64,000 nucleotides of DNA from Sphagnum compactum (lineage: Eukaryota; Bryophyta; Sphagnopsida; Sphagnales): positions 13,254,302-13,318,301 of the forward strand of contig OZ234497.1 of the NCBI GenBank assembly GCA_965153455.1. The letters are read 5' to 3'. This document shows positions 48,821-59,716 of this stretch, piece by piece. The notes beneath the pieces are model-generated. The model made no database searches. It was not told the DNA's origin and saw nothing but the letters and a program-made list of their open reading frames with translations. The stretch's first letter is position 1; every line of letters starts with the position of its first letter. The position numbers were made by a program, and so were the translations under genes.

Positions 48821-51800
48821 TTAAGTCTGATGAAGCAATTCAGATCTAACCATCTGACATTGCACTAAGAATCTAGCAAGGATGCCTTGCTGCTGACAGC
48901 TCAGCAATTCAGCCAAAGGTGTGATGGTAGTTAGTGGCAATGAACCTCTAAACCTCTCTCGAACACTTTGATAGGCAGGGCAAACCAACAAGAAGTGGTC
49001 CTCATCCTCAACCGCACCCAAGTTGCACACTTTGCAGTAACGCTGCTGCACCAGCACCTTCACTGGCTTGACTTGCCTTCCTAGCTCAATCTGCAGCTTG
49101 TGATTTGCACAACGAAAACGTGCCAAGCTTCTCCTAAGCTGTGCATTGTTTACCCTGGAGAGGTATTCTTTGTACCCATACTGTGCTGAGCTATTCAACC
49201 CCAAATAGGTTCTCACCCTGTTGGAGTCAGCTGTAGCCACTTGATGGTGTACAATGTATTGCCTTTCAGCCAACTGCTTGAGGCGAGCACATGGTGGCAG
49301 CTGATCGCTATCGATGCACAAATTGTACGTCGACAGTCGTTCATCTACTTGTGCTAGCCAGCAAGCAGGCAATCGGCTCTTTCTACCCACAGCACTCTGA
49401 TTCCCGAGTAAGACTTTTCGCCTGGCTGCAAGCAACTGCAACTGTACATCATAAGCTAGCCTGAGCATGCGATCTGAGTCTACCTCAGAACTGATAGCTG
49501 AGAGAAAGCGCATGGTCTGTTGCCACCAAAATATTTTTAAAGGAAACCTGCCAAACTCTGCCAGCACGATGTAACTGGATGTTGTGGTGCTAACCCCAGC
49601 GACGACTTCAGAAAAGCCTGATGAACCACCTCTAACTGTTCACGTGCCATGTGGTCTAACCATACTTCACACCCATAGCTAAACACTGGTTTGACTAGTG
49701 CATCAAACAGCTGGCATTGTAATGCTGGATCAAAGATGCGCAGCTCTGCGCATCTGCGCCGCAATGCAAAAACTGCCTTTTCCCCTAACATTACTAATCG
49801 TTGTATTGCAGCTTGCATACCTTTTGTGCCATGTAGCTCAACACCTAGATACTTGAAAGAGTTTAGTTGCTCTATAGTTTCGCCCTCATACTGAAAAGCC
49901 TGACACACAGACTTGCGTGCTTCAAACACAACAACCTTGGTTTTCTTGACATTCACAGTCAATTGACGCTCACAGCAAAAAGCTTGCAAGACATCCAGTT
50001 GCTTCTGCAATCCAACAGGAGTGTGTGACATGAGAGCTAAGTCGTCTGCATACAGAAGCAAGCGAACAGCTAGCTGTCCCAACATTGGTGGTGCGTCACC
50101 CTCCAAAGCATTCAGCCGTTTCTCTAGGCCATCTATGAAGAGGCCAAACAGGAGCGGGCTGAGGGGGCATCCTTACTTCACTCTGATGCGGCAGAGGAAA
50201 GTGGGCGTGAGCCCCTCCTTTGGATGGTGCAAGCAGGCCTGGTCTTGACGGTACATGGAGCGCAAGCACTCTAGTATCCGCCCACTGATGCCAAGTCCCT
50301 CCAGCACCTGCCACAACAGGTCCCTTGGTACTGTATCAAAGGCTTTTTTGAAGTCCACAAAACAAGTGTATAGCTTCTTTTTCTGAAATCTGGCTTGTTC
50401 GGTCAAAATGCGAAGAATAAACAAGTTATCTATTGTCCTAAAGTCCTTTCTGAAACCAGCCTGTCCCTTTGCGCGTAAATCATTGGTCTCTGCCCATTGA
50501 CTGATGCGGGACTCAAGAATCATTGCAAACACCTTGGCTAAGACTGGTCCTACTGTGATCCCCCTGTAATTGTCAAACTGACTACAATCACCCCCTTTGT
50601 ACAGTGCATGTATGATCCCAACAAAGAGTGATTCACAATAGCCCTCACGTAGTATTTTGTTAAAAGCAATCAATAGTGGTTGTTGTAGGGCAGCAGCTGC
50701 ATCCAAAAAGAACTCTGGTTTGATGCCATCAATGCCTGCAGCTTTGTGTCATTTTAGCTTTTTGAACGCTTGCTGTACTTCAACTAGTGTGATGTCAACA
50801 TTCAACTGTTCGCAATCAATACCATTGGGTGGAAAGGAGACCACCTGGGCTTGAATAGCGGCACCTGCCACAACTCCTGCTGTGGCTGGTGCCGCCGGAG
50901 GCTGCAGCAGTTATTGGAAGCCATCCCTGAGCGCTTCGCTGGTGATGCCATTGACACCCTCAGTGCGTTTGCGGTACCGCTTCCAGAATGTTGCAGGATC
51001 CGCCTTTGCTAAACCACATAGCTGCTTAGCCTTGAGCACATCATAAGCACGTTTCTTCCTTTTGTACAACTGTTTCATTTGCTTAAGTCTGACCTGCCTA
51101 TCTGGGTGTGCATGTGACAATTTAGCAAACTGGATTTTGGTCTGGCGACATTCTATGTCAAACCAGGGTTTGTGGCTGTGCTTTATTGTTTTTCCTAAGG
51201 CCACTTGTCTATTTCCAAACACTTCTTCTGCAGATTGTGTGATGCACTGTTGTGATAGATTGACTGTTGTTTGTACGTCAGATGCATCAAGTACATCTGG
51301 GCTTGCCCAAACACCGATGTTATGCTGTACACTCCTGCTAAACTCTGCTGCTTTGGTAGTGTCATATTTGAAACGTGGTAGGTGTTTGATTGCCTTTTGC
51401 TGAACAAGAAGGGGTTGCCACTGCTGTGTGATTGTAAGTACCAATGGTCTATGATCAGAGTGCGCAACTTTTTGACCTGAGTACTTTTCATCGCAGTTAA
51501 CCTCTAAATGTTTGACACCCTGTAATTGGTCAGCTGTCGTAAGAAAATAGTCCATAGTGCTAAAACCTTTATTGGATAGGCATGTGTACTCCCCTGATAT
51601 GTCTCTTGGTGTGCGGCCATTGAGGATGAACAACCCAACAGTTCTGCAGAGATCCAAGAACTCACGATGCCAGCCAGCCGTGACAGTGTCGCGGTTCTGG
51701 CGCTCCAGCATATCGTTGGGCAGGGTGTCCTCAATGGCCTGTGGCACCAGCAGCACATCTGCTAGTTGACTGCAATCAATGAAGTCGATGTTTGTGCCTG

Positions 51801-52263
51801 TCCTTGCATTGAAATCCCGAGCAAGAAGCACACCGCCTAAGCTCATGGCTTCTCCAACCTCTTGGCATATGTGTTCAAACAGGTTGCTATCCGCATATGG
51901 CGAGCCTTGTGGAGCAGCATATACTATGCACAGGAACAAAGGCCTTTTGAAAGCATTGCCCAAGCGCAGCCAAATCCTAGTCCCATCCCTTGCAATCTTC
52001 CAAACAGCAGTACTATTTGCCCATGTTTCCCTGACTAGTACCGCAATGCCTCCACTGTGCTTTCGAACGACACCCTGTGTAGTCACAGGCCTAGTAACAT
52101 CAAAACAGCAGAACCCCGATAAGACCGGGAATGTATCACCCGGAAAGTGATGTGTTTCTGTCAAAGCAACAACGTCAACATGTTGAAAGAGGTCAAGCAG
52201 ATGTTCATGTGTTTCTAGCTTTGTGATAGCAGCCCCATGGATGTTCCACAGGCACACACGCAA
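48821..52263 (-). pseudogene. LINE ORF2: endonuclease, reverse transcriptase, zinc knuckle
   Basis: On the minus strand, 52263 to about 49594 lies in one frame and 49593-48821 continues in another. Domains in order: an exonuclease-endonuclease-phosphatase fold starting LRVCLWNIHG, with LTETH, LARDFNARTG and SDHRPLVL; a connector; reverse transcriptase with NYRGITVGPVLAKVF, FVDFKKAFDTVPRDLLW, GCPLSPLLFGLFIDGLEKRL and the catalytic LLLYADDLAL (about 50040); then a C-terminal CKVCNLGAVEDEDHFLLVC zinc-binding motif (near 49000). The full length is about 1,150 residues. Three in-frame stops (50911, 50749 and 50173) and a one-base shift at the C4 run 49594-49597 inactivate this copy. Nearly everything else is intact, so insertion was fairly recent. 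The set of domains identifies an L1/I-like non-LTR retrotransposon. Confidence 0.93.
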
Positions 52264-52284
52264 GTCTCTCTGGCCCCCGCCCCC

Positions 52285-53151
52285 CTATGCAGTAGGAGAG
52301 TTTACGACTTTGTGGTTGATGTAGAGATCGACCCCACGCCAGTAGACCCGTTCGCCAGCCTCTTTGGCCTCCTTGAAGGTGGCCCAAGCAACTCGTTTCT
52401 GGGCCTGCTGAGCGGGAGTCAGGTCCTCGTCGAACCCAAGCTGAGTGCCCTGTAGGCCTTTGCAAGCGCGCAGCACCGTGAGCTTGTCGTGTACTGATGC
52501 CAGCGTGATGATGACTACCGGTGCCTTGTCAGTGGCCTTATCTAGTCGCCCCGACGGCATCTGCCGGTGCACCTTCTGCACCTGCACACGGTCAGCAACC
52601 TTCAGCCTGTCGAACAGCTCCGTCTACACCAAGTCCATAAGTTGTTTTGAGGTTTCCCCCTTGTTCATGGTCAACCCGGTGACCCGGATGTTTGCCTCCT
52701 TGGCCTTGACCAGGTCAGCATCCGTTGCCCGGTCCACCTTGTTGGCAACCTTGTCAACCTTCCTGCCCATGACCTCCTTCCACTTCTCCCCACTGTCCTG
52801 CATGGTATCAAAACTCTTAGCCATCGCATCTACTTTATTTTGCAGCTTTTCGACTTGGCCAGTAACGGTCACAATCTTAGCTTCCATTGCTGGAGCCAGA
52901 ATGTTTTCCGCAACCTGCTCCATAGTGACCTCAATAGCATTGTGCACATCCTGTTTCGTCACCACATCGGCCTTAGGGACCATGAGATGGTTGACGATGG
53001 ATGCTGCAACAGCTGCCTTGCCGGTATTGGCAGGTTTGAGGTTGTAGCGTGTACAGAGCGCCTGGAGTTCAGCCGCCTGCATCTCCATGATCGTCAGCGA
53101 GTCCTTGTTCCATTCCCATGCTTTAGCGTCGAAAACCGTGGCATTCGTCAT
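52285..53151 (-). pseudogene. LINE ORF1, coiled-coil nucleic-acid-binding protein
   Basis: On the minus strand from ATG 53151, 289 codons run to a TAG at 52285, with one internal TAG at 52624. The N-terminal half is helical with a SAP-like start (LQALCTRYNLKPANTGKAAV) followed by Lys/Val/Asp-rich heptads (VEKLQNKVDAMAKSF) that predict a coiled coil. The C-terminal half (VHRQMPSGRLDKATDKAPVV, ERVYWRGVDLYINHK) resembles the RRM-like and C-terminal domains of LINE ORF1 proteins. ORF2 follows in the same frame, separated by a single TAG and seven codons, an unusual arrangement. ORF1 proteins coat element RNA for retrotransposition. Confidence 0.85.
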
Positions 53152-53154
53152 TTT

Positions 53155-53175
53155 CTAAACCCTAAACCCTAAAAA
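53155..53175 (-). other. telomere-like motif at the LINE 5' end
   Basis: Immediately upstream of ORF1, the plus strand reads aaccctaaaccctaaaaatc; on the LINE strand this is a GGGTTTAGGGTTTAG stretch. It may be part of the element's 5' UTR or belong to the target site. Confidence 0.75.
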
Positions 53176-54422
53176 TCGTAACCTAAATATGCATTAAGTT
53201 CACCGTAATAACCTACCAGAGGTTGTGTATCCGCAAACTCAGCAAGAATCACATCACTCAAGAGCTCAAAAACACTTACATCATCACCCTTATTGGATTT
53301 TCAGAGACTGCAATTTGAAATGGAGCGGTCCACATAGAAGGAACTGAACTCAGTAGCACCTATATTAGCTTTGATGATATTGATGCTCTGGCTGTGCTGT
53401 CAATGGAGTGGCCTGTAGTTATAGCTGTTGAGGATGCTAAGGTGGAACTTGTTGATGGGCTTGTTGTTGATGTATCAAAACAGCATTTTGTTGCTGGGCC
53501 TGAGGTTACAATTGAGGTTGCTGTTGTTGGGGCATTTGCTAAGAATCTGTTGAGGAATTTGCTATTGGGTAGTTGACACAGCTTGCAATTGATGTTGCTG
53601 GAGTTCTAGTTGATGTTGATTCTATAACTGATGCCTGAACATGTCTTGAAGCCCTAAATTCCTCAAAACCTAAAAAACTTAAAACCTAATGAACGCAAAC
53701 CTGTCGGTAGTTGTTTCTTGTGAGGTTTTGGTGACTGGCGCCGCGTCGTCGTCGTCGTCGACGAAGAAGGAAGATTGCCACTTTGGCTGCCCTGCTCTCC
53801 CGGCTACTGGGACCTGTCATCGCTGCTGTTGTCAGGCCGTTAGGAGCAAGCAGCAAGCAGCACCGGGGACGCGATGGACGAGGAGGGCGAGCGAGCTTCG
53901 TGTTGCTCTTCGCGCCCCCTGCTCGCTTCTGCAGCTCCGCTGCTGCTTTTTTGTCCTTTGTTTTTCACGCACTCCAACGTTTGCTGTTGCTCCCTGCTTC
54001 ACTCAAGCGCTGTGTACATCGGGCCACCTCCATTACACCTCCATGGAGAGGAAACTGCAAGATTCGAGATGTTTAACATCCTGCAATGTAAGCTTCCCTA
54101 TATACCCTTCAAGCTACCATCCCTTTGGGTATAAGAAGTGTAAACCATGATACCATGATCTATATATGTTTAAGTTCATGATATTGCTCATCTTGTGCTT
54201 TACAATGGGTAAGGCCTGCGATTGGAGGAAATGCCCAAAATGTAGGGCCGGACAATTGGAGGACATGCCCAAAATACGGAGCTCAACTTGGCTATTGCCT
54301 TGTCATAGCTTCGGGAATGGCGTGACCCTGGGAGTTTACCCTACAATTTTGTAAGTATTTTCAGAATTGGGATTGTCCGCTGGTTCAGTGCATTATGAGC
54401 AAAATATAAAGGCATGGTGTGT
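53176..54422 (+). other. unassigned sequence with short open frames
   Basis: At 53340-53576 a plus frame gives FDDIDALAVLSMEWPVVIA and a Val-rich stretch ending in a stop. It could be an exon remnant but I do not recognise it. From 53730 to 53770 is a (GTC)n trinucleotide run, then GC-rich sequence to about 54060 unlike the AT-rich surroundings, with several overlapping plus-strand frames and no motif. Confidence 0.3.
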
Positions 54423-54568
54423 TTAATCATTATAGAGTGTTTAAAATGTAATTCCCACCATACTGGCCAGAGAGCAGGGCATTACATTTGCAGGCTTAAT
54501 CATTATAGAGTGTTTAAAATGTAATACCCACCATACTGGCCAGAGAGCAGGGCATTACACTTGCAGGC
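54423..54568. repeat. two-copy 73-bp direct repeat
   Basis: Units 54423-54495 and 54496-54568 differ at only two positions. Each contains atagagtgtttaaaatgtaa, accatactggccagagagca and gggcattacatttgcaggc. Within a unit, gtaat and attac flank the core, so each unit could fold as a hairpin. Confidence 0.95.
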
Positions 54569-55819
54569 TTCAAACTCTGCCCTTGGTTTGCAAGTGTTTT
54601 GCCCTGCTGCGATGGAATTACCCTATGCATTTTGTCCAAGAATACATGGTTATGCATCCAAACAATTAGAACTAGGATATTCTTAATCTCCAAATGCCCA
54701 ACATATATGAGTATAGTTAGTTACATAGGAAATAAAGGAATACAAAGTTGGTAATGCATGGTAATGCATTCAAAACAATTAGAATTAGGATATTATTAAG
54801 TTGATCTACGATGGGTCCCGTAACTTGCAACTCTTGCAATGGATTGTGGATTTGGTGCATTTGTCCCCATATGATATACTTGAGAACCATAAATTCATGT
54901 TTGATGAAATGTAACACGCGGTCAAACCAATCAATGAGGTATGATATGACTATATGATACTTGAAGATTGATATGATAATTTTTTTTTAAAAATGTGGAT
55001 GTAAATGTTTCTTTAAATATGTACATGTGAATGTTTTTCAAACATCATGTAAATTTTGAACCGACTATTTGAGGGTAAAGTGAATAACATGCACACATTG
55101 CTCAAAAAAGCTTAAAATTGTACTACATGCACAATGCATTCAAGGCGTGTCATAATATTCCAATGCCCTACAGACCTTTGTCCTCATTATCTTTTCATTC
55201 AGCAAGTGGAAGAGAGTCTTGAAAATGAACACATCATGTGATCCTCAAAGCGAAGGAAGATTGATGCAACATGACATCTATCATAGTACCTAGTTTCTAC
55301 CTCTGTCACATGCCACATCCCCACATGCATTCATTGCCATATACCCCCTTGATCTCTTCCAGCAATGGGCATTTGCTGCACCTTCACCTTGGGCACTTCT
55401 GAACTACATATGACCGCAACATTTCAGTAGCTCATGAAACTTGACAAAACCAATTGTGAGAACAAGTAATTCAACTTACAACAGAAAGTGCTTCACCTTG
55501 GGGTTCATACGCTCATCCTACATTGAGAACAGGGAAGACTACTTTTGTTGTAGCTGTTATGGCATTTATCTGGACCAACCTGTAAACCCATTGCACACAT
55601 AGATACTACGTGCCCCGAGGAATTGTAGCAAAATTGTTGTCTTTCAATGCCATGACTTTCATTAACAAGGAATCATGGATAGTACTATCTCACTGCAGCT
55701 AAATCAACCGAAAGTGTCCTTTCAGATACTGGAGTCACAATTGAGAATGCACCTTGCAAAACTTTCAAAAGAGCAGAGTCTAGATCAAAGGAGACCAGCA
55801 AAATGAGGAGGTCAAAGAT
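54569..55819. other. gene-free sequence
   Basis: AT-rich with no recognisable coding exon. The phrase acaattagaattaggatatt occurs twice (near 54661 and 54775), another diverged direct repeat. Confidence 0.3.
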
Positions 55820-56453
55820 ATTACCTTCTTGATTCCAAAACACACTAAGGCAACCGTTTCCACAAAACATGATATGCATGTCATCTTTGAAGAGATCATC
55901 TCTCCACCTACAAGTTTTGAAGTGATTGCTTAAGTTTTTCAATGAGCAAGGACTTCTTCTCTTCAAAGCTCTTTCCTTCAATACTCATTGTCAGCTCTCA
56001 CACTGTCTTCACTAGCAAATTTGCGGGGATGTTTGATATGCACAAATTATAAGCTGCAAAGATGGACACCATCACCTTCCAAAATTGGCTTTGCCTCCCA
56101 CAAATGATCTAGACAAAAGCATCACAATAGTCATGGTCCCATCTCCAATTTGACATCTAGAACTTCAAAGTTAGATCAGAACATCAGTATTTTGCAAAGT
56201 CTCTAGTAAACCTAACCCTGCTAGCAGCCTTCAAGAGCTGCACATATGAAGTGATGATAAAAAAAGTAAACAGGAAGAGCAAGGCACAACACAATCACAA
56301 TTACTTTCAGGAAAAAACCTGAGCAACTTCTTGAGATTTGGCAATGTCAACAAAAATCTTGGCAGCAGGGTGGACAGTGTCGAGGAGCTGTAGGTTGGTG
56401 TCTGAATCTTGAATAAGCTTGTCCAATGCTCCTTGTCCCAAAGTAAAATGCAT
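55820..56453 (-). pseudogene. CCT7: truncated CCT7 (chaperonin eta) pseudogene
   Basis: Minus-strand pieces match the cytosolic chaperonin subunit CCT-eta in order. 56453-56319 reads TLGQGALDKLI then LLDTVHPAAKIFVDIAKSQE, ending at a CAG|GT donor. Near 56158-56115 is IGDGTMTIVMLL, the ATP-binding GDGTT loop with one substitution. At 55993-55920 is MSIEGKSFEEKKSLLIEKL, and after a shift TSKLVGGE and finally FGIKKV before an AAG|GTAAT donor at about 55825. The N-terminus and everything past the early equatorial/intermediate region are missing. Stops and frame changes interrupt the pieces. Because intron borders survive, it came from a DNA duplication, not from a processed mRNA. The intact gene must be elsewhere. 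Confidence 0.72.
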
Positions 56454-57835
56454 AGATAAGAAGCAGGAAAAGATGCAATCTAATCAAAATTTGTCAATTC
56501 AGGTCACAACAGCATCCATGCTCCATCACCCAAAACTACCAACAGAAAGCAGAAGTCTATGGGACAGATGATGAACAGTATGATCAGGTTTTGGGAGTTT
56601 TAAGTCCTAACCTGCCTGTGGCAAGTCAATTGCCGAAAGCAATGAAGACGATGCAGCATCTGAGGGTAAATGGGATCGAACGTTCATTTGTACAAGCTGA
56701 ATGAAGTTGCATTACTTCAAATGAATGTGGGATTTGAATGACATAGTGCTGCTCCAAGCATTCCTTGTTCATAGACATCCTAGTCTGGGCACTAGTCCAG
56801 AATACTTTTTGGGGAGATGGTTTTAATTAGGTGTTACTATAATGCAACAATGGCAATGAAGGTTGTCTTTTGAAGTACTACTTTTTTTCAGTCTCTCATA
56901 ATTTGGGTGATCTTCCATCCCCTGACATGTGAGAATTTGATCACTGGACAGTCCCATGAGTGCAGTCATGTTATGACACCAGAATCCGTAGTTTGAAAGT
57001 ATGTTGGCCACTCTTTACATAGAAGCCCAAGCTTACATGTTTCAACCTTGTTTGTTTCAGAATTGTATGGTTTCATGAGCAGACGTTTTCACCTAGAGCT
57101 TTCAGTATGATGTAGGTTTCTGCAGTGGTTGGAGATTTGGGGCCATCTGCAATTTGGTGTTTTGACTATCAGTTTTGTGTGTCGATTTGTCCTTCAGCTT
57201 CTGTATGCAAACATGAGCTACAAGGCGTGGAATGAGTAGGCTCAGTGAAGCTTTAGACTCCGAACATTCTTCTTCCTTCTGCAATAGATGCCGCCTTCTG
57301 TACATCCTGTCATATGGTCCATTGTTTGAAACCCCGGCCGCCTCAGAAGGCTCATGACCCCCTGAGGTTCTGGACAAGGGTCATACAATGGCAACAATAC
57401 AAAGGATTAGAAGGATTTGCACCTTATCTCTATCTAATTCACAAAGGATCCCGCCTTTCCATGAGGATCTTGGGATGATATTTAGTCTCCCTATGTTTGC
57501 AAATCCTTAGGCGGCTTTTGTGATGCTTTCGTTGTGCTACGCCCAGTGCCCGAGTTACTTGCTTCATACAATGTTCCCATCTCCAGGTATTTTGCAGCAT
57601 TATATTGAGTTCAATACTCTTACCATACCTATGTTGGAGAAGTTACTTGGTGCAGTCTCATAGAAATGAGTCAAATGTTTAGCAGATTGCAGATATATTG
57701 TGTAAGGAAGGGTGGGGAAATTTTCAAAATGACTACATGGATAAATTTTTTTATAGATAAACATCTAAATGTTTGTTTACTATACTATAATTGTTAATGT
57801 ATCAAAAAAAATCAATACGTTAAAATTTCAAAATA
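56454..57835. other. unassigned sequence
   Basis: A minus-strand frame of 91 codons at 57377-57102 begins MSRTSGGHEPSEAAGVSNNG. It has no recognisable domain, so I do not call it a gene. Base composition is less AT-rich than the following array. Nothing else is supported. Confidence 0.3.
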
Positions 57836-59400
57836 TATGGATAACATATTATTACATTTCCAAGTTTATGGGTAAGATAGAATAATTGTTAATTAACTAC
57901 CAAACCACCAATTTACTATTGACACATGATGTGAACAATAATACATTGAATGTCTTAGTAATATTTCACACTTGAGAAATGAATGGCTACATATGAAAAC
58001 TCGACACTTGGCATACATTTAATACCACACTTTTCAATCATAACTAACTATAATTTACCATATGTTTTTTATACACTAAGGACTTATTGATACATTAAAG
58101 ATTTGTTGAAACATTAAGGATTTTTCAGCCCATCTAAACATAGAAAAAACGGGAATTTTTCAAAATAAATGAACAAAAAGTTGCCACATTTTCAAGTTTA
58201 TAGGTAAGGTAAAACAATTGTTAATTTAATAAAAAGCCATTAATCTACTATAAACACATCATGTGAGCAATACATTGTATGTATTATTAATATATTTTCA
58301 CACTTCAAAAGTAAACCCTACATATGAAAATTTAACACCTAGTATACATTTATCATCATTTTTCGATTATAACTAATAACTATTAACCATATGTTACTGA
58401 TACATTAAAAATCTATTGATACATTAATGATTTGTTGATACATTAAAGATCTTTTGATACATTAAGGTTTTTTCAACCCCTCTAAACATAGAAAGAACGA
58501 ATTTTTTTTCAAAATAGATGGATGAAAGGTTGTCACATTTCCAAGTTTATGGGTAAGGTAAAACAATTGTTAATTTAATAAAAAAACCATTATTCTAGTT
58601 TCAAAATGTGATGTGAACAATACATTTAGTGTATTATAAACATATTTTCACACTTGAGAAATAAATCTTACATATGAAAATTTGACACCTAATATAAGTT
58701 TACCATCATTTTTTAATTATAATTAACAATTATTAACCATATGTCATTGATACACCAAAACTTTATTAATACATCAATGATCTGTTGATACACTGAAGAT
58801 CTTTTAATACACTAAGGTTTTTTCAATTCGTCTAAACATAGAAAAAACAAGAAATTTTTCAAAATAGATGGACAAGAAGTTTGCCACATTTCCAAGGTTA
58901 TAGGTAAGGTAAAATAATTGTTAATTTAGTAAAAAAAACATTAATTTACTATCAAGATGTGATGTGAGCAATAGATTGAATATATAATAAACATATTTTG
59001 ACACATAAAAAATAAACCTTACGTATGAAAATTTGACACCTACGATACATTTACCATCAATTTTTTTAATTTTAACTAATTATTATTAACCATATGTTAT
59101 TGATACACTCAAAATTTATTGATACATTAAAGGATTTTTCGACATGTTTAAACAAAGAACAAGCGGGAATTTTTTTAAAATAAACGGACAAGAAGTTGCC
59201 ATGTTTCGAAGTGTATGGGTAAAGTAAAAATAATAATTAACTTAATCAAAATGCAGCACTATGTTATTAACACATGGTGTGAACAATACATTGAGTGTAT
59301 TACTAGTATTTGACACTTGAAAAAGAAATATTTGCATAAAAGGACAAATTGACACATGTTACACATTAACTGCAACTTTTCGACTTTATATAGTTGATAT
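57836..59400. repeat. five-unit tandem array of about 310-350 bp
   Basis: A phrase close to ccaagtttatgggtaaggta recurs at about 57860, 58190, 58536, 58892 and 59203. Each is followed by acaattgttaatttaat, cacatgatgtgaacaatac, atttcacacttgagaaa, accatatgt and several TGATACATTAA phrases. Units have diverged by substitutions and small indels. The array runs up to the second SWIM-transposase copy and may be part of its terminal region. Confidence 0.85.
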
Positions 59401-59716
59401 TTGCATTCTCCAGTCTATTATAAATATATGTTGAACTTTCAATGAGGATAATTTTGCAAATTAGGGTGTGGGGTCACATTTTTCAAGCTTTTGCATATCA
59501 AGTGGCATGAACTTCCTCTTCACATGATTTTTTGGTGTTATTCCAAGGGTGTTTTGGAGCACAATTTTAACATTTTTACAAAATTTTCATATGTCATTGT
59601 GACCTAATTATATGTAAATGAAAGATTTATCGTGTTTTTAACTTGTATGTTGATTATCATAAATTTGACTGTAATGTGCATAGAAATTAATATCTTGTAC
59701 AATGGTTTTTGTAGGC

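Noticed and set aside
52445-53047. 200-codon plus-strand open frame
   Set aside because: Antisense to LINE ORF1, which has the matching coding logic on the minus strand.
53394-53576. Val-rich 60-codon plus frame as a gene
   Set aside because: No recognisable domain and no consistent splice partners; reported only as unassigned sequence.
57102-57377. 91-codon minus frame as a gene
   Set aside because: No domain, no clear promoter or exon partners; cannot be supported.
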